A DNA stretch of 64,000 nucleotides. Source: Lachnospiraceae bacterium. Its GTDB lineage: Bacteria > Bacillota > Clostridia > Lachnospirales > Lachnospiraceae. The stretch covers positions 29,431-93,430 of the forward strand of contig SVFT01000011.1 of assembly GCA_015056735.1 (NCBI GenBank). The letters are read 5' to 3'. Shown here piece by piece: positions 1 to 9,325 of the stretch (the stretch's first letter is position 1; each line of letters opens with the position of its first letter). Made by a program: the position numbers and the translations under genes. The notes under the pieces are model-generated. The model had not been told where the DNA came from. It saw only the letters and a list, made by a program, of their open reading frames with translations, and did not search any database.

Positions 1-570
1 GTCCATCGCATAGTAGCGGCCCATCACGGAAGCGATCTTGCCGACACCAATCTTCTTCATCTCGGCCTCAAGCTCTTCCACATAACCCTTACCGCTTGCG
101 GGCGGTGTGTCACGGCCGTCTAAGAAGCAGTGGACAAATACTTTGGTAAGGCCGCATCTTTTGGCCATTTCAAGAAGACCGTAAAGATGCGTATTGTGAC
201 TGTGCACACCGCCGTCGGAAATAAGGCCGTAGCAATGAAGTGCACTGTCATGCTCTTTGCAGTTGTTCATCGCTTTTAAAAGCGCGGGATTCTCAAAGAA
301 TGTACCGTCCTGGATCTCCTTTGTGATCCTGGTCAGTTCCTGGTATACGATGCGACCTGCACCCATGTTAAGGTGGCCGACTTCGGAGTTGCCCATCTGA
401 CCGTCCGGAAGGCCGACAGCCATGCCGCTCGCATTGCCCCGGACAAAGGGATACTCCTTCATCAATCCGCTGACAACAGGCGTCTTCGCTTCTGCGACAG
501 CGTTGTGTTCTTTCTTATCATTCAATCCATATCCGTCAAGGATCATTAAAACTACAGGTTTTTTGCGCAT
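1..570 (-). CDS. gpmI: 2,3-bisphosphoglycerate-independent phosphoglycerate mutase, C-terminus beyond the window
   Basis: Converts 3-phosphoglycerate to 2-phosphoglycerate in cytosolic glycolysis. The visible first 190 residues begin [15 protein letters not shown], where the aspartate of LDGYG is a metal ligand, and carry GNSEVGH with the phosphoserine nucleophile and the DGRDTPP block typical of the alkaline-phosphatase-fold family. It is absent from the ORF track because the reading frame runs off the left edge; the full protein is normally about 510 residues. The ATG at 570 is preceded by GAGGAG at seven bases. Its promoter (643-620) faces away from the CDF gene. The other lower-glycolysis genes of the window (gap, pgk, tpiA) lie 16 kb away, so it is not in the same transcript. 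Confidence 0.96.
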   Translation of the reverse strand, partial: MRKKPVVLMILDGYGLNDKKEHNAVAEAKTPVVSGLMKEYPFVRGNASGMAVGLPDGQMGNSEVGHLNMGAGRIVYQELTRITKEIQDGTFFENPALLKAMNNCKEHDSALHCYGLISDGGVHSHNTHLYGLLEMAKRCGLTKVFVHCFLDGRDTPPASGKGYVEELEAEMKKIGVGKIASVMGRYYAMD

Positions 571-619
571 GTGTTTACTCCTCTTTTGTTAAATCTGTAA
601 CATTTCATTTCCGAAGTGA

Positions 620-648
620 ATTATACACTCTTTAAGCGATATTCGCAA
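620..648 (-). promoter_or_regulatory. Sigma-A promoter of gpmI
   Basis: Reading on the minus strand there is TTGCGA, a 17-base spacer and a perfect TATAAT, located about 50 bases upstream of the gpmI start codon. An extended -10-like TGCTAAAAT for the plus strand lies at 651-659, so gpmI and the CDF gene appear to use divergent, overlapping promoters. Confidence 0.75.
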
Positions 649-683
649 CGTGCTAAAATAGGGGTATTCACAAGGAGGTAACC

Positions 684-1862
684 ATGATCACGATCTTATC
701 TCGTTTCCTGATAAAGGACCGATTGAACGAAAAAGACCCGGAGGTGCGTCGCAAATACGGCATGCTGAGCGGTATCGTCGGAATACTGCTCAATCTCTTT
801 CTCTTTGCGATCAAATTCTTCGCAGGGCTACTGAGCAGTTCCATCGCGATCACAGCGGATGCGTTCAATAACCTCTCTGATGCCGGTTCCTCCGTTATCA
901 CGCTGATCGGCTTTAAGATGGCCGGGCAGGAAGCCGATACGGATCACCCGTTCGGGCATGGACGGATCGAGTATATCTCCGGCCTTCTTGTCTCCGTTTT
1001 CATCATTCTGATGGGGTATGAACTGTGCAAAGAATCCTTAAAAAAAATCCTGGATCCGGCGGCCCCTGTCATCACGCCGCTCATTTTTGCGATCCTCGTG
1101 ATCTCAATCCTTGTAAAATGCTACATGTACTACTACAATCACAGACTCGGAAAGCGCCTCGAATCCAAGGCCATGGAAGCGACCGCAACCGACTCTCTCT
1201 CCGATACTTTATCAACTGCGATCGTACTGGTCTCTTCGCTGATCGGACACTTTACAGGCTTTCTGATCGACGGCCCCTGCGGTCTTCTGATCGGCTTCAT
1301 TATTCTTTATGCAGGCTATCATGCGGCAAAAGAGACGGCAGGCCCGCTTCTCGGGCAGCCCGCGGACCCGGAATTCGTCCAGAAGATCCTGGATCTTGTT
1401 GATGAATATGATGATATCCTCGGCATCCACGATATGATCGTCCATGACTACGGTCCGGGCAAATGTCTTGTATCCTTCCACGCGGAAGTACCGGCCAAAG
1501 GAGATATCCTGGCTCTCCACGATACGATCGACCTTGTGGAGTATCGGATCCGGACCGAGCTTTCCTGTGAAGCAGTCATCCACATGGATCCCATCATGAA
1601 TGACGATGAGGAAACAAATTTTCTCAAAAAAAGTGTGTCCGAGATCCTGACGGCCTATGATGATCAGCTTACGCTCCATGATTTCCGCATAGTAAAAGGG
1701 CCGACTCACACCAATTTGATCTTTGATGTGGTCGTGCCCTTCCGTACGTCGTATTCAGTCGATGATCTAAGATCGACCGTTCAGCAGCGGGTATTCGAAA
1801 AGTTTCCGCACCATTATTGCGTCATCCAGATCGATCACCCGCTAACTGCCAGAAAATCTTGA
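684..1862 (+). CDS. Cation diffusion facilitator (CDF) family transporter
   Basis: Inner-membrane proton-coupled exporter of divalent metals (zinc, iron, manganese or similar). The 392-residue protein has the family's six-helix region (about residues 25-215) with the metal-site pattern ADAFNNLSDAG in helix 2, the HPFGHGRIEY block after it, and a long cytoplasmic C-terminal region. That C-terminus is longer than in minimal CDF proteins and appears to hold a ferredoxin-like dimerisation domain followed by about 90 extra residues. AAGGAGG sits five bases before the ATG at 684. The stop codon abuts the stop codon of the convergent CAP-like gene (1862/1863) with no intergenic DNA. The metal specificity cannot be read from the sequence. 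Confidence 0.92.
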   Translation: MITILSRFLIKDRLNEKDPEVRRKYGMLSGIVGILLNLFLFAIKFFAGLLSSSIAITADAFNNLSDAGSSVITLIGFKMAGQEADTDHPFGHGRIEYISGLLVSVFIILMGYELCKESLKKILDPAAPVITPLIFAILVISILVKCYMYYYNHRLGKRLESKAMEATATDSLSDTLSTAIVLVSSLIGHFTGFLIDGPCGLLIGFIILYAGYHAAKETAGPLLGQPADPEFVQKILDLVDEYDDILGIHDMIVHDYGPGKCLVSFHAEVPAKGDILALHDTIDLVEYRIRTELSCEAVIHMDPIMNDDEETNFLKKSVSEILTAYDDQLTLHDFRIVKGPTHTNLIFDVVVPFRTSYSVDDLRSTVQQRVFEKFPHHYCVIQIDHPLTARKS

Positions 1863-2693
1863 TCACTCCTCGTCTGCGAAAATGAAGACATAGTACTTGC
1901 CGCTCTTAGCAAAGCCCATGTCGCGGTAAACCTTTTCTTTGAGCATGTCGCCGTCTTCTTCCTGAAGTTTTTCAAAGAGTTCATTCGGATCATCATCGTC
2001 TGCTTTGAAGTGACTGCAGTCGATCTCGTCATATTCGTAGCTCGACTCCTTCGCCAGTTTCTTGTAATCCTTGCCGTTTACCTTGGAAGAAGACTTCCCG
2101 TCGTCATCGTTACCGATCGCAAGACGTGCTGCAGCAGTAACAAGCTGATCGTTGAGTTTCAACTCTTTACGACCCTTTTCAAGACGATATACATTGATCA
2201 GGTAGTTCATCTGTTTAGCAAGTGTGGAATGGTTCGAGATGTTTTCATTCAGATCACTGGAATCGGATGATTTCTCCTCTTCCTTCTTCACTTCGGGTGC
2301 TTTTGCAATACGGCCTTCTTTCTTGCCGCATGTGATCCAGTGCTGGTAAAGCTTGGTCGCATCGTTACCGAATGCCGCTACCAGATCGGGATACTTGCTT
2401 GCATAATAAGCTGCATCAAAATCGCTCGTTGCTGTAGATGAAGAACTCGAAGACGTCGTTGAAGCGCCTACCGCATACGGGTGTCTTCCTTCCTTTGCAC
2501 CGCAGAGCTTGTAGTGCTGATAGAGCATTGCTTCGTTGTTACCGAATGCAGATCTTACATCCGAATAGGTCGCTGCATAATAGTCAGCATCAAATGTACC
2601 GCCGTCAGGCATTGTTTTGGGTGCCGCAAGTACTGTCATGGATGAGAAAAGCATGCAGGCGGCTGTCACGATTATTAAAAGTTTTCTTTTCAT
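1863..2693 (-). CDS. Secreted protein with two cell-surface repeats and a CAP/SCP-like C-terminus
   Basis: The 276-residue product starts with a signal peptide (MKRKLLIIVTAACMLFSS, cleavage probably after VLAAP). Two about 40-residue repeats follow, at about 35-73 and 92-130. Each has the pattern FDAxYYAxxYxD, a central AFGNxxxxLYQH and a final CGxKEGR; this type is frequent in clostridial surface proteins. A serine-rich and an acidic-lysine linker lead to a C-terminal region beginning NYLINVYRLEKGRKELKLN, which resembles the first helices of CAP (SCP/PR-1) domains. The canonical CAP histidines and the rest of the fold are hard to recognise, so this may be a shortened or divergent CAP domain. 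It is 73 bases downstream of the DUF3298 lipoprotein gene and probably cotranscribed with it. Function unknown; likely cell-wall associated. Confidence 0.7.
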   Translation of the reverse strand: MKRKLLIIVTAACMLFSSMTVLAAPKTMPDGGTFDADYYAATYSDVRSAFGNNEAMLYQHYKLCGAKEGRHPYAVGASTTSSSSSSTATSDFDAAYYASKYPDLVAAFGNDATKLYQHWITCGKKEGRIAKAPEVKKEEEKSSDSSDLNENISNHSTLAKQMNYLINVYRLEKGRKELKLNDQLVTAAARLAIGNDDDGKSSSKVNGKDYKKLAKESSYEYDEIDCSHFKADDDDPNELFEKLQEEDGDMLKEKVYRDMGFAKSGKYYVFIFADEE

Positions 2694-2766
2694 AATTTCT
2701 CTCCTATGGTTCTGCTTGTAATAATTCCGTAATCATTATACCACAATATCTTGTGATGTCACGCAT

Positions 2767-3603
2767 TTATTCGGGCAAATATGCCTCATTCAGCAGATCT
2801 CCGTATTCTCCGTACGGCATCGTAAATGTGAAAATGCCCGCCGCATGCGGTCCCAGGATATATTCGTTGCAGATAAAAACGATCCCGTCTTTTGATAAAT
2901 ACCAGGTAGAATCAGTCATGATATCATCCACCAGAGACGTATCAAACTCAAAATCAGGGAACAGTCGCTCCTTATATTCCTGCTTTTTCAGTTCTTCCTC
3001 CAGAAAAGAACGGAATGCGATCTTCAGATCCTCCGTATCCCGAAATGCCTTATCCAGCGTCAGCTCATTTCCGGTCGCGGTATCAAACGTCAGGCCGCCC
3101 CGGTTACCGTTCGGATGCGCTCCCCCCGTGTAATCATAGTAATCCGCTATGATACTGATCACTTTCCGATCCGCGCGTGCGCATTCGTAGGAAAGGCCGA
3201 CTTCATAGGGATTCCACTCACCTTCCGGACGAAATTCCTTATCTTCCTTGGCCCATTGCATATACTGTTCACAGGTATTGCGATTTCCGATGATCTGCTG
3301 TGCAAAAACGCCGTTGATCTTGGACGCGGCACTTTCGTTCCCGGGTATCGTCACTTCCACCTTTTGATAATCATAATGAACAAGAACAAGATCTTTGTCA
3401 TCCTTGTCTTTCAGTTCTTCCTTTTCATCCGTTAGCTTTACGGTGATCTCTTTTGCCTCTTCTTCGCTCTCAGTCTCCGCAGCCTGTTCGGAAGATGCGC
3501 TCTCCGTTTCCGCCTGCGTCTCCGGCGCGGGCGCTTCCTGCTGACCGCAGGCACCGAGTATGAACATGATGCCAAGAAGAACGACAACCAATCTAGTTTT
3601 CAT
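2767..3603 (-). CDS. DUF4163/DUF3298 (RsiV-like) lipoprotein
   Basis: A 278-residue lipoprotein: the signal peptide ends in a lipobox FILGAC, so the mature protein would be lipid-anchored through cysteine. A low-complexity Glu/Ala/Thr linker follows. The globular part has the arrangement of extracellular domains in RsiV and PdaC proteins: an N-terminal DUF4163-like part around YDYQKVEVTIPG and YTGGAHPNGNRGG, then a DUF3298-like part ending FYIYxx-type LGPHAAGIFTFTMPY. There is no membrane-spanning anti-sigma segment, so it is not an anti-sigma factor itself. No adjacent sigma factor or peptidoglycan deacetylase domain is present. Role at the cell surface is unknown; lysozyme binding as in RsiV would be a guess. 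Confidence 0.75.
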   Translation of the reverse strand: MKTRLVVVLLGIMFILGACGQQEAPAPETQAETESASSEQAAETESEEEAKEITVKLTDEKEELKDKDDKDLVLVHYDYQKVEVTIPGNESAASKINGVFAQQIIGNRNTCEQYMQWAKEDKEFRPEGEWNPYEVGLSYECARADRKVISIIADYYDYTGGAHPNGNRGGLTFDTATGNELTLDKAFRDTEDLKIAFRSFLEEELKKQEYKERLFPDFEFDTSLVDDIMTDSTWYLSKDGIVFICNEYILGPHAAGIFTFTMPYGEYGDLLNEAYLPE

Positions 3604-3693
3604 ATGTTTCCTCCCTTTTCGTTATCAGACAACCGATACACCATATCAGATAACGAAGATTATAACATAATATGGGATCCGGAAAAGCATTTT

Positions 3694-3735
3694 CACAAAA
3701 AGGACCGGCTTCTTTAACAATGTTAAAGAAGCCGG
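3694..3735 (-). terminator. Terminator of the sugar operon
   Basis: A perfect 15-base inverted repeat (3705-3719 and 3721-3735; arm CCGGCTTCTTTAACA) is followed on the minus strand by a run of T after a short CC. It lies 20 bases beyond the stop of the ROK kinase and closes the operon that starts with the repressor at 10357. Confidence 0.9.
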
Positions 3736-3756
3736 CATCAAAAAATCACCTGAATT

Positions 3757-4617
3757 CTATTCCTTGAGAAAAGGTGCGATCGCACCAAGCATGTTGCTTG
3801 CATTTCCGTTCTTAGCAGGAATGATCCGGGTCTTTCCTTTAAAATCGGGACAGATCACCTTTTCCAGCTGTGCACCGATCCGTTCGGTCAGAAGAGGACC
3901 GATCTCGGATACGGCCCCGCCGATAATGATCGTTCCTGGATCCAGGACGTAGATGATATCAGCAAGCCCGTGTGCGACATCCATCGACCAGCGATCAAGA
4001 AGTTCCGCATACGCCGGATCTCCTTTCAGTGCCGGCATCAGTACCTTTCCATCGTTTTCTCCGAGGCGCTTGCTCTCTTCGGAAAAGCATTTTGCGGAGG
4101 CCAGTTCCTCATAGCTCTTGCCTCTCCCGCTCCAAAGATAGCCGACCTCGCCGGCTGTTCCGTGAACACCGTTAATGATCCTGCCTTCGTAAACAAAGGC
4201 TCCGCCGATCCCCGTTCCGAGCGCGACACAGAAAAAAGTGTCCAGCCCTTTTCCGGCGCCGAACCCGGCTTCACCGAGCGCAGTCGCTTTCACATCATTC
4301 ATCACACTCACCGGAAGATCAAATTCATTTTCCAGGTAGTCGGCGATCGAAAGATCTTTTAAGATGGGAAGGTTGTCACACATCCCCGTGATACATCGTT
4401 TTCTCTCATCCACAGCACCCAGAGTGGCAATACCGATCCCCGCTGTTTCTTCATTTCTGTACACACGTACAAGATCTGCGAGTGTCTGAAGAAAAACGGC
4501 CTTGTCAGCGGAGGCAGGTGTGCTTATTTCCTTACTGGACAGAACATCCCCATTTTGTGAAACAATCCCATATTTAATATTTGTCCCGCCAATATCAATG
4601 GCAATAAACTGCTTCAT
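3757..4617 (-). CDS. ROK family sugar kinase
   Basis: Probably phosphorylates the sugar imported by the ABC transporter encoded just upstream. The start MKQFIAIDIGGTN at 4617 is preferred over the track's 4650, because GGGAGA precedes it and the longer form would overlap the binding-protein gene. The 286-residue protein has the ATP-binding DIGGTNIKYG, the sugar-binding MNDVKATALGE and the ALGTGIGGAFV phosphate loop of ROK kinases. The usual zinc-binding cysteine cluster (CxCGxxGCxE) after the GE(V/I)G motif is absent; here the segment reads GYLWSGRGKSYEE. Zinc-less members of ROK exist, so activity is still plausible. The sugar cannot be named. It is the last gene before the operon terminator. 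Confidence 0.88.
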   Translation of the reverse strand: MKQFIAIDIGGTNIKYGIVSQNGDVLSSKEISTPASADKAVFLQTLADLVRVYRNEETAGIGIATLGAVDERKRCITGMCDNLPILKDLSIADYLENEFDLPVSVMNDVKATALGEAGFGAGKGLDTFFCVALGTGIGGAFVYEGRIINGVHGTAGEVGYLWSGRGKSYEELASAKCFSEESKRLGENDGKVLMPALKGDPAYAELLDRWSMDVAHGLADIIYVLDPGTIIIGGAVSEIGPLLTERIGAQLEKVICPDFKGKTRIIPAKNGNASNMLGAIAPFLKE

Positions 4618-4643
4618 GACTGTCTCCCGTACTCGTTCAGGAT

Positions 4644-5684
4644 TTACCACTCGCCTTCGAACTGATCAACGTTGTCTTTGGTAACCTCAACCTGATCAAC
4701 GATCGTTCTGGGCTCCACCTTTTCACCATTTAAGTATTTTACACAAGTTTCGATCGCTTTGTAACCTTCTTCTTTTGCGGAAAGGAAAGTATTGCCGTCG
4801 ATAATGCCGTCTTTCAGAGCCTGAAGTCCCTGAATGGAACCGCCGAGGCCGACTACTTTGATCTTATCCTTAACGCCCGCTTCTTTCAGGACTTCACCAA
4901 CGCCTGTAGCCATGCCGTCATCCTGGCAGAAGAACAGGTCAACCGGATCACCCTTCTGCAGAATATCTTCTGCAATCGTCATTGCTTTTTCCTTGTCCCA
5001 TTCACCTGTCTGTTTGTAAACGATCTCAAGATTCGTTCCTTTAATACCCTCTTCGAAACCTTTTGTTCTCCAGATCTGGCAGAAAGTACCGGGCTTGCCT
5101 TCGATGCAGACAACCTTGCCACCCTTTTCGCCGAGAAGATCCGCAGCGATCTTAGCACAAAGCTTACCGGTGTTTACTTCATTCTGTCCGATATACGATA
5201 CAACGCCGTCCACTGTACCGGACTCATCCGTACCGATCGCATTTGTAAATGTCAGGATCGGAACGCCTGCTTCGTTTGCTGCTTCGATACCGGGAAGGAT
5301 ACCCTCCGCATCGGATGCACATACAGCGATCATATCAACACCCTTGGAGATCGCATCTTCGATCTGGGAGAGCTGCGTTGCCGCATCCCAGTTCGCATCG
5401 GAGTAGCTTAAGTTACAGCCGTATTTTGCTGCCGCTTCATCGGAACCCGCACGTGTTGCCGTAAAGTAAGCGACAGACCCCGGGATCAGGACTGCGATAT
5501 TGTAACCGCCGTCTTTCGCCGATGCCTCAGCAGGTGCCGCTTCTTCTGCCGCGGGTGCTGCCTCCTTAGCGGGAGCTGCTTCTTCCGCTTTCTTCTCTTC
5601 AGCCGGAGCTGCCGCGCTTCCGCAGCCTGTCAGTGTTGCTGCGAGCATTGCCAGTGTCAGACCCATTGCTAATACCTTTCTCAT
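4644..5684 (-). CDS. Sugar ABC transporter substrate-binding lipoprotein
   Basis: Extracellular sugar receptor of the RbsB/MglB type (periplasmic binding protein family 4). The 346-residue precursor has a lipobox LAATLTGC, an Ala/Glu/Pro-rich tether (about 24-58) and a two-lobed domain with recognisable blocks such as YNIAVLIPGSVAYFTATRAG, ISKGVDMIAVCASD and VDLFFCQDDGMATG. Upstream lie the permease (57 bases apart) and the ATPase of the same transporter. The ligand is probably a monosaccharide or a modified one, judged only from the family and the associated ROK proteins. Confidence 0.92.
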   Translation of the reverse strand: MRKVLAMGLTLAMLAATLTGCGSAAAPAEEKKAEEAAPAKEAAPAAEEAAPAEASAKDGGYNIAVLIPGSVAYFTATRAGSDEAAAKYGCNLSYSDANWDAATQLSQIEDAISKGVDMIAVCASDAEGILPGIEAANEAGVPILTFTNAIGTDESGTVDGVVSYIGQNEVNTGKLCAKIAADLLGEKGGKVVCIEGKPGTFCQIWRTKGFEEGIKGTNLEIVYKQTGEWDKEKAMTIAEDILQKGDPVDLFFCQDDGMATGVGEVLKEAGVKDKIKVVGLGGSIQGLQALKDGIIDGNTFLSAKEEGYKAIETCVKYLNGEKVEPRTIVDQVEVTKDNVDQFEGEW

Positions 5685-5740
5685 CTTGTTCCTCCTTCTT
5701 GTTTTATCTTCATTTGTGTTTACACAAAATGGATTCCCTT

Positions 5741-6691
5741 TTAATTTGCGCCTGCTTTCTTTCTGTTGTAGCTGTCAAAACCGACTGCAACGAGAATGAT
5801 GAGGCCCTTCAAAACATACTGGAAATATACATGCACTTCGAGCAGATTGAAGCTGTTTGAGATTACGCTCATAAACAGAACGCCTATGATCGTCTTCCAT
5901 GCATTTCCTTCACCGCCGGATACACATGTGCCGCCGATCACGACCGCCGCGATCGCATCAAGCTCATAGCCGGTGCCGGCCGTCGCCGTTGCTGTGCCGA
6001 CACGCGCCGTCAGGATGATGCCGGAAAGTGCTGCAAGGATCGAACTTAAGACAAAAACCAGAACCTTGATCCCGTCAACCCGGATACCGGATAGACGGCT
6101 TGTCTCATCGTTGCCGCCGACTGCGTAGATATGACGACCAACGATCGTTTTGAGCAAAATGAAATTGACAAATACAATCGCCAGAACAAACAGATAGATC
6201 GGAACCGGAATGCCCAGAAAGCTCTCCTTGCCGATGTATGTCATCACGGGCTCTTTCACGCTGATCGGATAGCCGCCTGTGATAAGGAGCAGCGCACCGT
6301 TTACAACCTGCCCCATGCCCAGCGTTGCGATCATGGAAGGAATCGCAAACTTGGCAACAGCGATACCACTGATCACGCCGACCACAGCACCGAATACGAT
6401 CACGACCGGAACGATCGCCCAAAACGAAAACCCTTTTGTAATAAGGACCGCAGAGATCGCACCGGCGCAGCCGCAGATATAGCCGACCGAAATATCAAAG
6501 TTACCGGAGATGATGATCAGTGTCATACCCGCTGACAGTACACCGACAACGGCCGACTGCCTGAGCAGATTCAAAATGTTACGCGTCGTCAGAAATGCCG
6601 GTGAGGCAATACTGATAATGACGCAAAGGGCGATAAAACCAATGATTACACCGTAATTTCTTAAATTAACCTTCTTGATACTCTCTTTCAT
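5741..6691 (-). CDS. Sugar ABC transporter permease (RbsC-like)
   Basis: Integral membrane channel of the carbohydrate uptake transporter 2 family. The 316-residue protein has about eight to ten hydrophobic segments and the family signature around NFDISVGYICGCAGAISAV, plus the C-terminal ELDAIAAVVIGGTCVSGGEG that contacts the ATPase. A single permease gene implies a homodimer. It lies 11 bases downstream of the ATPase gene and upstream of the binding protein. Confidence 0.93.
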   Translation of the reverse strand: MKESIKKVNLRNYGVIIGFIALCVIISIASPAFLTTRNILNLLRQSAVVGVLSAGMTLIIISGNFDISVGYICGCAGAISAVLITKGFSFWAIVPVVIVFGAVVGVISGIAVAKFAIPSMIATLGMGQVVNGALLLITGGYPISVKEPVMTYIGKESFLGIPVPIYLFVLAIVFVNFILLKTIVGRHIYAVGGNDETSRLSGIRVDGIKVLVFVLSSILAALSGIILTARVGTATATAGTGYELDAIAAVVIGGTCVSGGEGNAWKTIIGVLFMSVISNSFNLLEVHVYFQYVLKGLIILVAVGFDSYNRKKAGAN

Positions 6692-6702
6692 AGTCGTTTC
6701 CT

Positions 6703-8187
6703 TTACTGTAATATGATCTCCATGATATCTTTTTGCGTCATGTTATTATTGTCCACATCCTTCAGGATCTGTCCGCCTCGAACGACCAGGATCCTGTCGG
6801 ACGTACGGATAACCTCATTCAGGTCGGATGAGATAAAGATGATCGCCATTCCTGCCTTTGCAAAGTCTTCGACCGTTCGAAAGATGTCTTCTTTCGCGCC
6901 GACGTCAATGCCTTTGGTAGGCTCATCAAAGATCAGGACCTTCATGCGCTCATCAAGCCATTTGGATACAACGATCTTCTGCTGGTTCCCTCCCGAAAGT
7001 TTCATGACCGGCGCGGTCAATGACGGTACTTTCACGGAAAGCCTCTTGATCGCCTGCTCGGTGTAGCTTTTCTCCCTGGCAGCCTGCAGCATCCCCATCT
7101 GTCGCATTTTTTTCAGTTGGATCAGCGTCGCGTTCTTGTAGATCTCATGCTTTAAGATCACGCCTTCTCGCTTTCTGTCTTCCGGGATCAGTCCGATACC
7201 GGCTGCGATCGCATGGGCCGGATGGCTGATCTTCACTTCCCTGCCATCGACAAGGATCCGGCCGGCCGTCTTGGAATCTGCCCCGAAGATGCTTCGTACG
7301 ATCTCCGATCTGCCTGCGCCGACGAGGCCTGCAAGCCCGACCACCTCGCCCGGTCTTACCGTAAAAGATACATCCTTCGTGCCGTTCCCGGCCGACAGGT
7401 GCTCAACCCTAAGGAGCGGGTCTGCCTCCTTGCGGCAGTGCGATGTAAGCCGTTGGCCTTCCACATACTTTTTACCGGACATATGCTCGCTGATGATCGG
7501 GATCGACATCTCCGCCTTTGGGAATGTCCCGACCATATCGCCGTTTCGCATGATGCTGACCGTATCAGCCAGGAGGAAAATCTCCTCTAAGATATGTGAG
7601 ATATAAATGATCGTCTTCTTCTGCTGTTTCAGTTTCAGGATCACTTCAAAAAGCGTCTTTTTCTCATCATCAGTAAGCGATGTGGTCGGTTCGTCAAAAA
7701 TAATGATCCGCGCATTCGCATGAATGCATTTCATGATCTCGACCATCTGCTGCTTTGCAACCGATACATCACGTGTTTTCACATCGGGATCGATGTGAAA
7801 ATCCAGCTCATTGCAAACACGAAAGTATTCTTCGCGCATCCTGGCCTTCTGAAGAAGCCCATACTTTCTGATCTCTTTTCCGAGAAAAAAGTTCTCCAGG
7901 ATCGTAAGCGGCGGGATCATGGACAGTTCCTGATGAACGATCGCGATCCCGTTTTCCGCTGCCTGCAGCGGACTTTTGATCTCTGCCTTCCGTCCATCGA
8001 TCAAAACATCACCGCTCGTCGCATGATAGACACCGCAAAGGATCTTCATGAGCGTCGATTTTCCCGCGCCGTTAGCACCTAGGAGCGCCCTGATCTCCCC
8101 TTCTCCGACGGCAAAATCCACACCGTTCAGTACGGGCACGCCTGAAAACTCTTTCCGTATCTGCTTCATTTCAAGCATATTTCCCAT
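6703..8187 (-). CDS. Sugar ABC transporter ATP-binding protein, two fused nucleotide-binding domains
   Basis: Cytoplasmic energy-coupling subunit of the RbsA/MglA/XylG class. The 494 residues contain two tandem ABC domains. The first has Walker A GANGAGKST and Walker B IIIFDEPTTSL. The second has a degenerate Walker A (GLVGAGRSE), the signature LSGGNQQKIVVSKWL and Walker B VLIFDEPTKGID. This asymmetry, with one hydrolysing site, is usual for the family. Genes for permease and binding protein follow directly. Confidence 0.94.
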   Translation of the reverse strand: MGNMLEMKQIRKEFSGVPVLNGVDFAVGEGEIRALLGANGAGKSTLMKILCGVYHATSGDVLIDGRKAEIKSPLQAAENGIAIVHQELSMIPPLTILENFFLGKEIRKYGLLQKARMREEYFRVCNELDFHIDPDVKTRDVSVAKQQMVEIMKCIHANARIIIFDEPTTSLTDDEKKTLFEVILKLKQQKKTIIYISHILEEIFLLADTVSIMRNGDMVGTFPKAEMSIPIISEHMSGKKYVEGQRLTSHCRKEADPLLRVEHLSAGNGTKDVSFTVRPGEVVGLAGLVGAGRSEIVRSIFGADSKTAGRILVDGREVKISHPAHAIAAGIGLIPEDRKREGVILKHEIYKNATLIQLKKMRQMGMLQAAREKSYTEQAIKRLSVKVPSLTAPVMKLSGGNQQKIVVSKWLDERMKVLIFDEPTKGIDVGAKEDIFRTVEDFAKAGMAIIFISSDLNEVIRTSDRILVVRGGQILKDVDNNNMTQKDIMEIILQ

Positions 8188-8208
8188 GTTCTGTCTCCTT
8201 TTGTCACA

Positions 8209-9315
8209 TTACCCCTCAAGTTCCCGGATCACCTGAAGATGCGCATCCGGTGCGAGCATCACATCCCAGGAAAGGGTTGCCCCGTTCATACCCGCTTCTT
8301 TCAAAACCTCCAGCGATCCCCGCACGTAAGAAGCATCTGTCCGCGCGATATCCTCGCGATAATTGATCTCAATGCCCGGATACTTCTCACAGGGAAGATC
8401 CGTAAAGGCCTCAACCTGCTTTTTGAGAAAATCCCGATCGGTCCTGATCTCTTCGTATCCCTGCGCTTCTCTGACCGCTTCCCGCAGAAGGCGGTATTCG
8501 TATCCGATCCCCGCAGGTGCTTCTGTCCTTCTGTATAGCATCGGTTTGATAAAATCGACATGTGCCGAGATCTTCTCATAATCCTGCCCGACAAAACCGC
8601 TCATAAGCGGTGCGTAAAGGTCGAGTCCGACCTGCATGTTCTGATCTTTAAAATAGTTGCAAAGATCCGTAACCGAATCCGCGATCAGCGCTCCCTTGGT
8701 TCTGAAAAAATCGCGGGCCACACTGTTTTTCCAAAGGAACCCCTCTTTCGGCCCGTATCCGTCCACATCAAAGAAGCGATCGCCGCATTTTTCATATTCC
8801 CGCCTGACATCGTCTAAAGGCAGGCCGCGCCGTCTGTATGCTTCTTCACAGGATCCGCAGCCGCAGGAAAGGACACCTTTGACACCTCCCACAAACGACT
8901 GCGTCCGGATCTTATCGAGAAAGGCCCCGTCAAATCCGCAGCCGCTAAAGTACCGCTCGTATACGTCTTTTACGTTATGCAGATTTTTCGGGGTTGAGGG
9001 ACAATAGAATACAAAACTTTCGCCTTCCTGAAGTGCAAGCGATCCCACAGGCTGCCTCCAAAGATCTGTGCTCGCTGCTGCTTCCGTCAATTCACCGATT
9101 TCCGAAAAGACAGGAAGCCAAAGGAGCATATCGATCCCTTTTCCGGAAAGATACGCGCCAATTTTCTTATATAGATCTGCATCAGGATGCCAGCCGATGA
9201 TCACCTTGGATACAGGGATCATCTCTGTCACGGCGTCAAGCCGCTGTATGATCTTATCTGCAGTATAGGTGGCGTTCTTCCAGCCGCCCGTAAAGATCTG
9301 AAGGATGTATTGCAT
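8209..9315 (-). CDS. Uncharacterised TIM-barrel protein, glycoside-hydrolase-like
   Basis: The 368-residue cytoplasmic protein has no signal peptide. It shows alternating strand/helix blocks of a (beta/alpha)8 barrel: KVIIGWHPDADLY, MLLWLPVFSEIG, GCGFDGAFLDKIR, MQVGLDLYAPLMSG, VDFIKPMLYRR and a late GIEINYRED. The FDGAFLDKIR segment resembles the strand that carries a catalytic or substrate-binding acid in several hydrolase-like TIM barrels. A cysteine group CGCGSCEEAYRR just after it recalls small metal-binding loops in such families. It sits between the ROK repressor (10 bases) and the transporter ATPase (21 bases), so it probably acts on the imported compound. I do not recognise a named family, and no reaction is assigned. 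Confidence 0.6.
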   Translation of the reverse strand: MQYILQIFTGGWKNATYTADKIIQRLDAVTEMIPVSKVIIGWHPDADLYKKIGAYLSGKGIDMLLWLPVFSEIGELTEAAASTDLWRQPVGSLALQEGESFVFYCPSTPKNLHNVKDVYERYFSGCGFDGAFLDKIRTQSFVGGVKGVLSCGCGSCEEAYRRRGLPLDDVRREYEKCGDRFFDVDGYGPKEGFLWKNSVARDFFRTKGALIADSVTDLCNYFKDQNMQVGLDLYAPLMSGFVGQDYEKISAHVDFIKPMLYRRTEAPAGIGYEYRLLREAVREAQGYEEIRTDRDFLKKQVEAFTDLPCEKYPGIEINYREDIARTDASYVRGSLEVLKEAGMNGATLSWDVMLAPDAHLQVIRELEG

Positions 9316-9325
9316 GTAAGCACCT

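Noticed and set aside
2767-3603. Anti-sigma factor RsiV
   Set aside because: Only the extracellular domains are similar. There is a lipobox instead of a cytoplasmic sigma-binding domain, and no partner sigma gene is adjacent.
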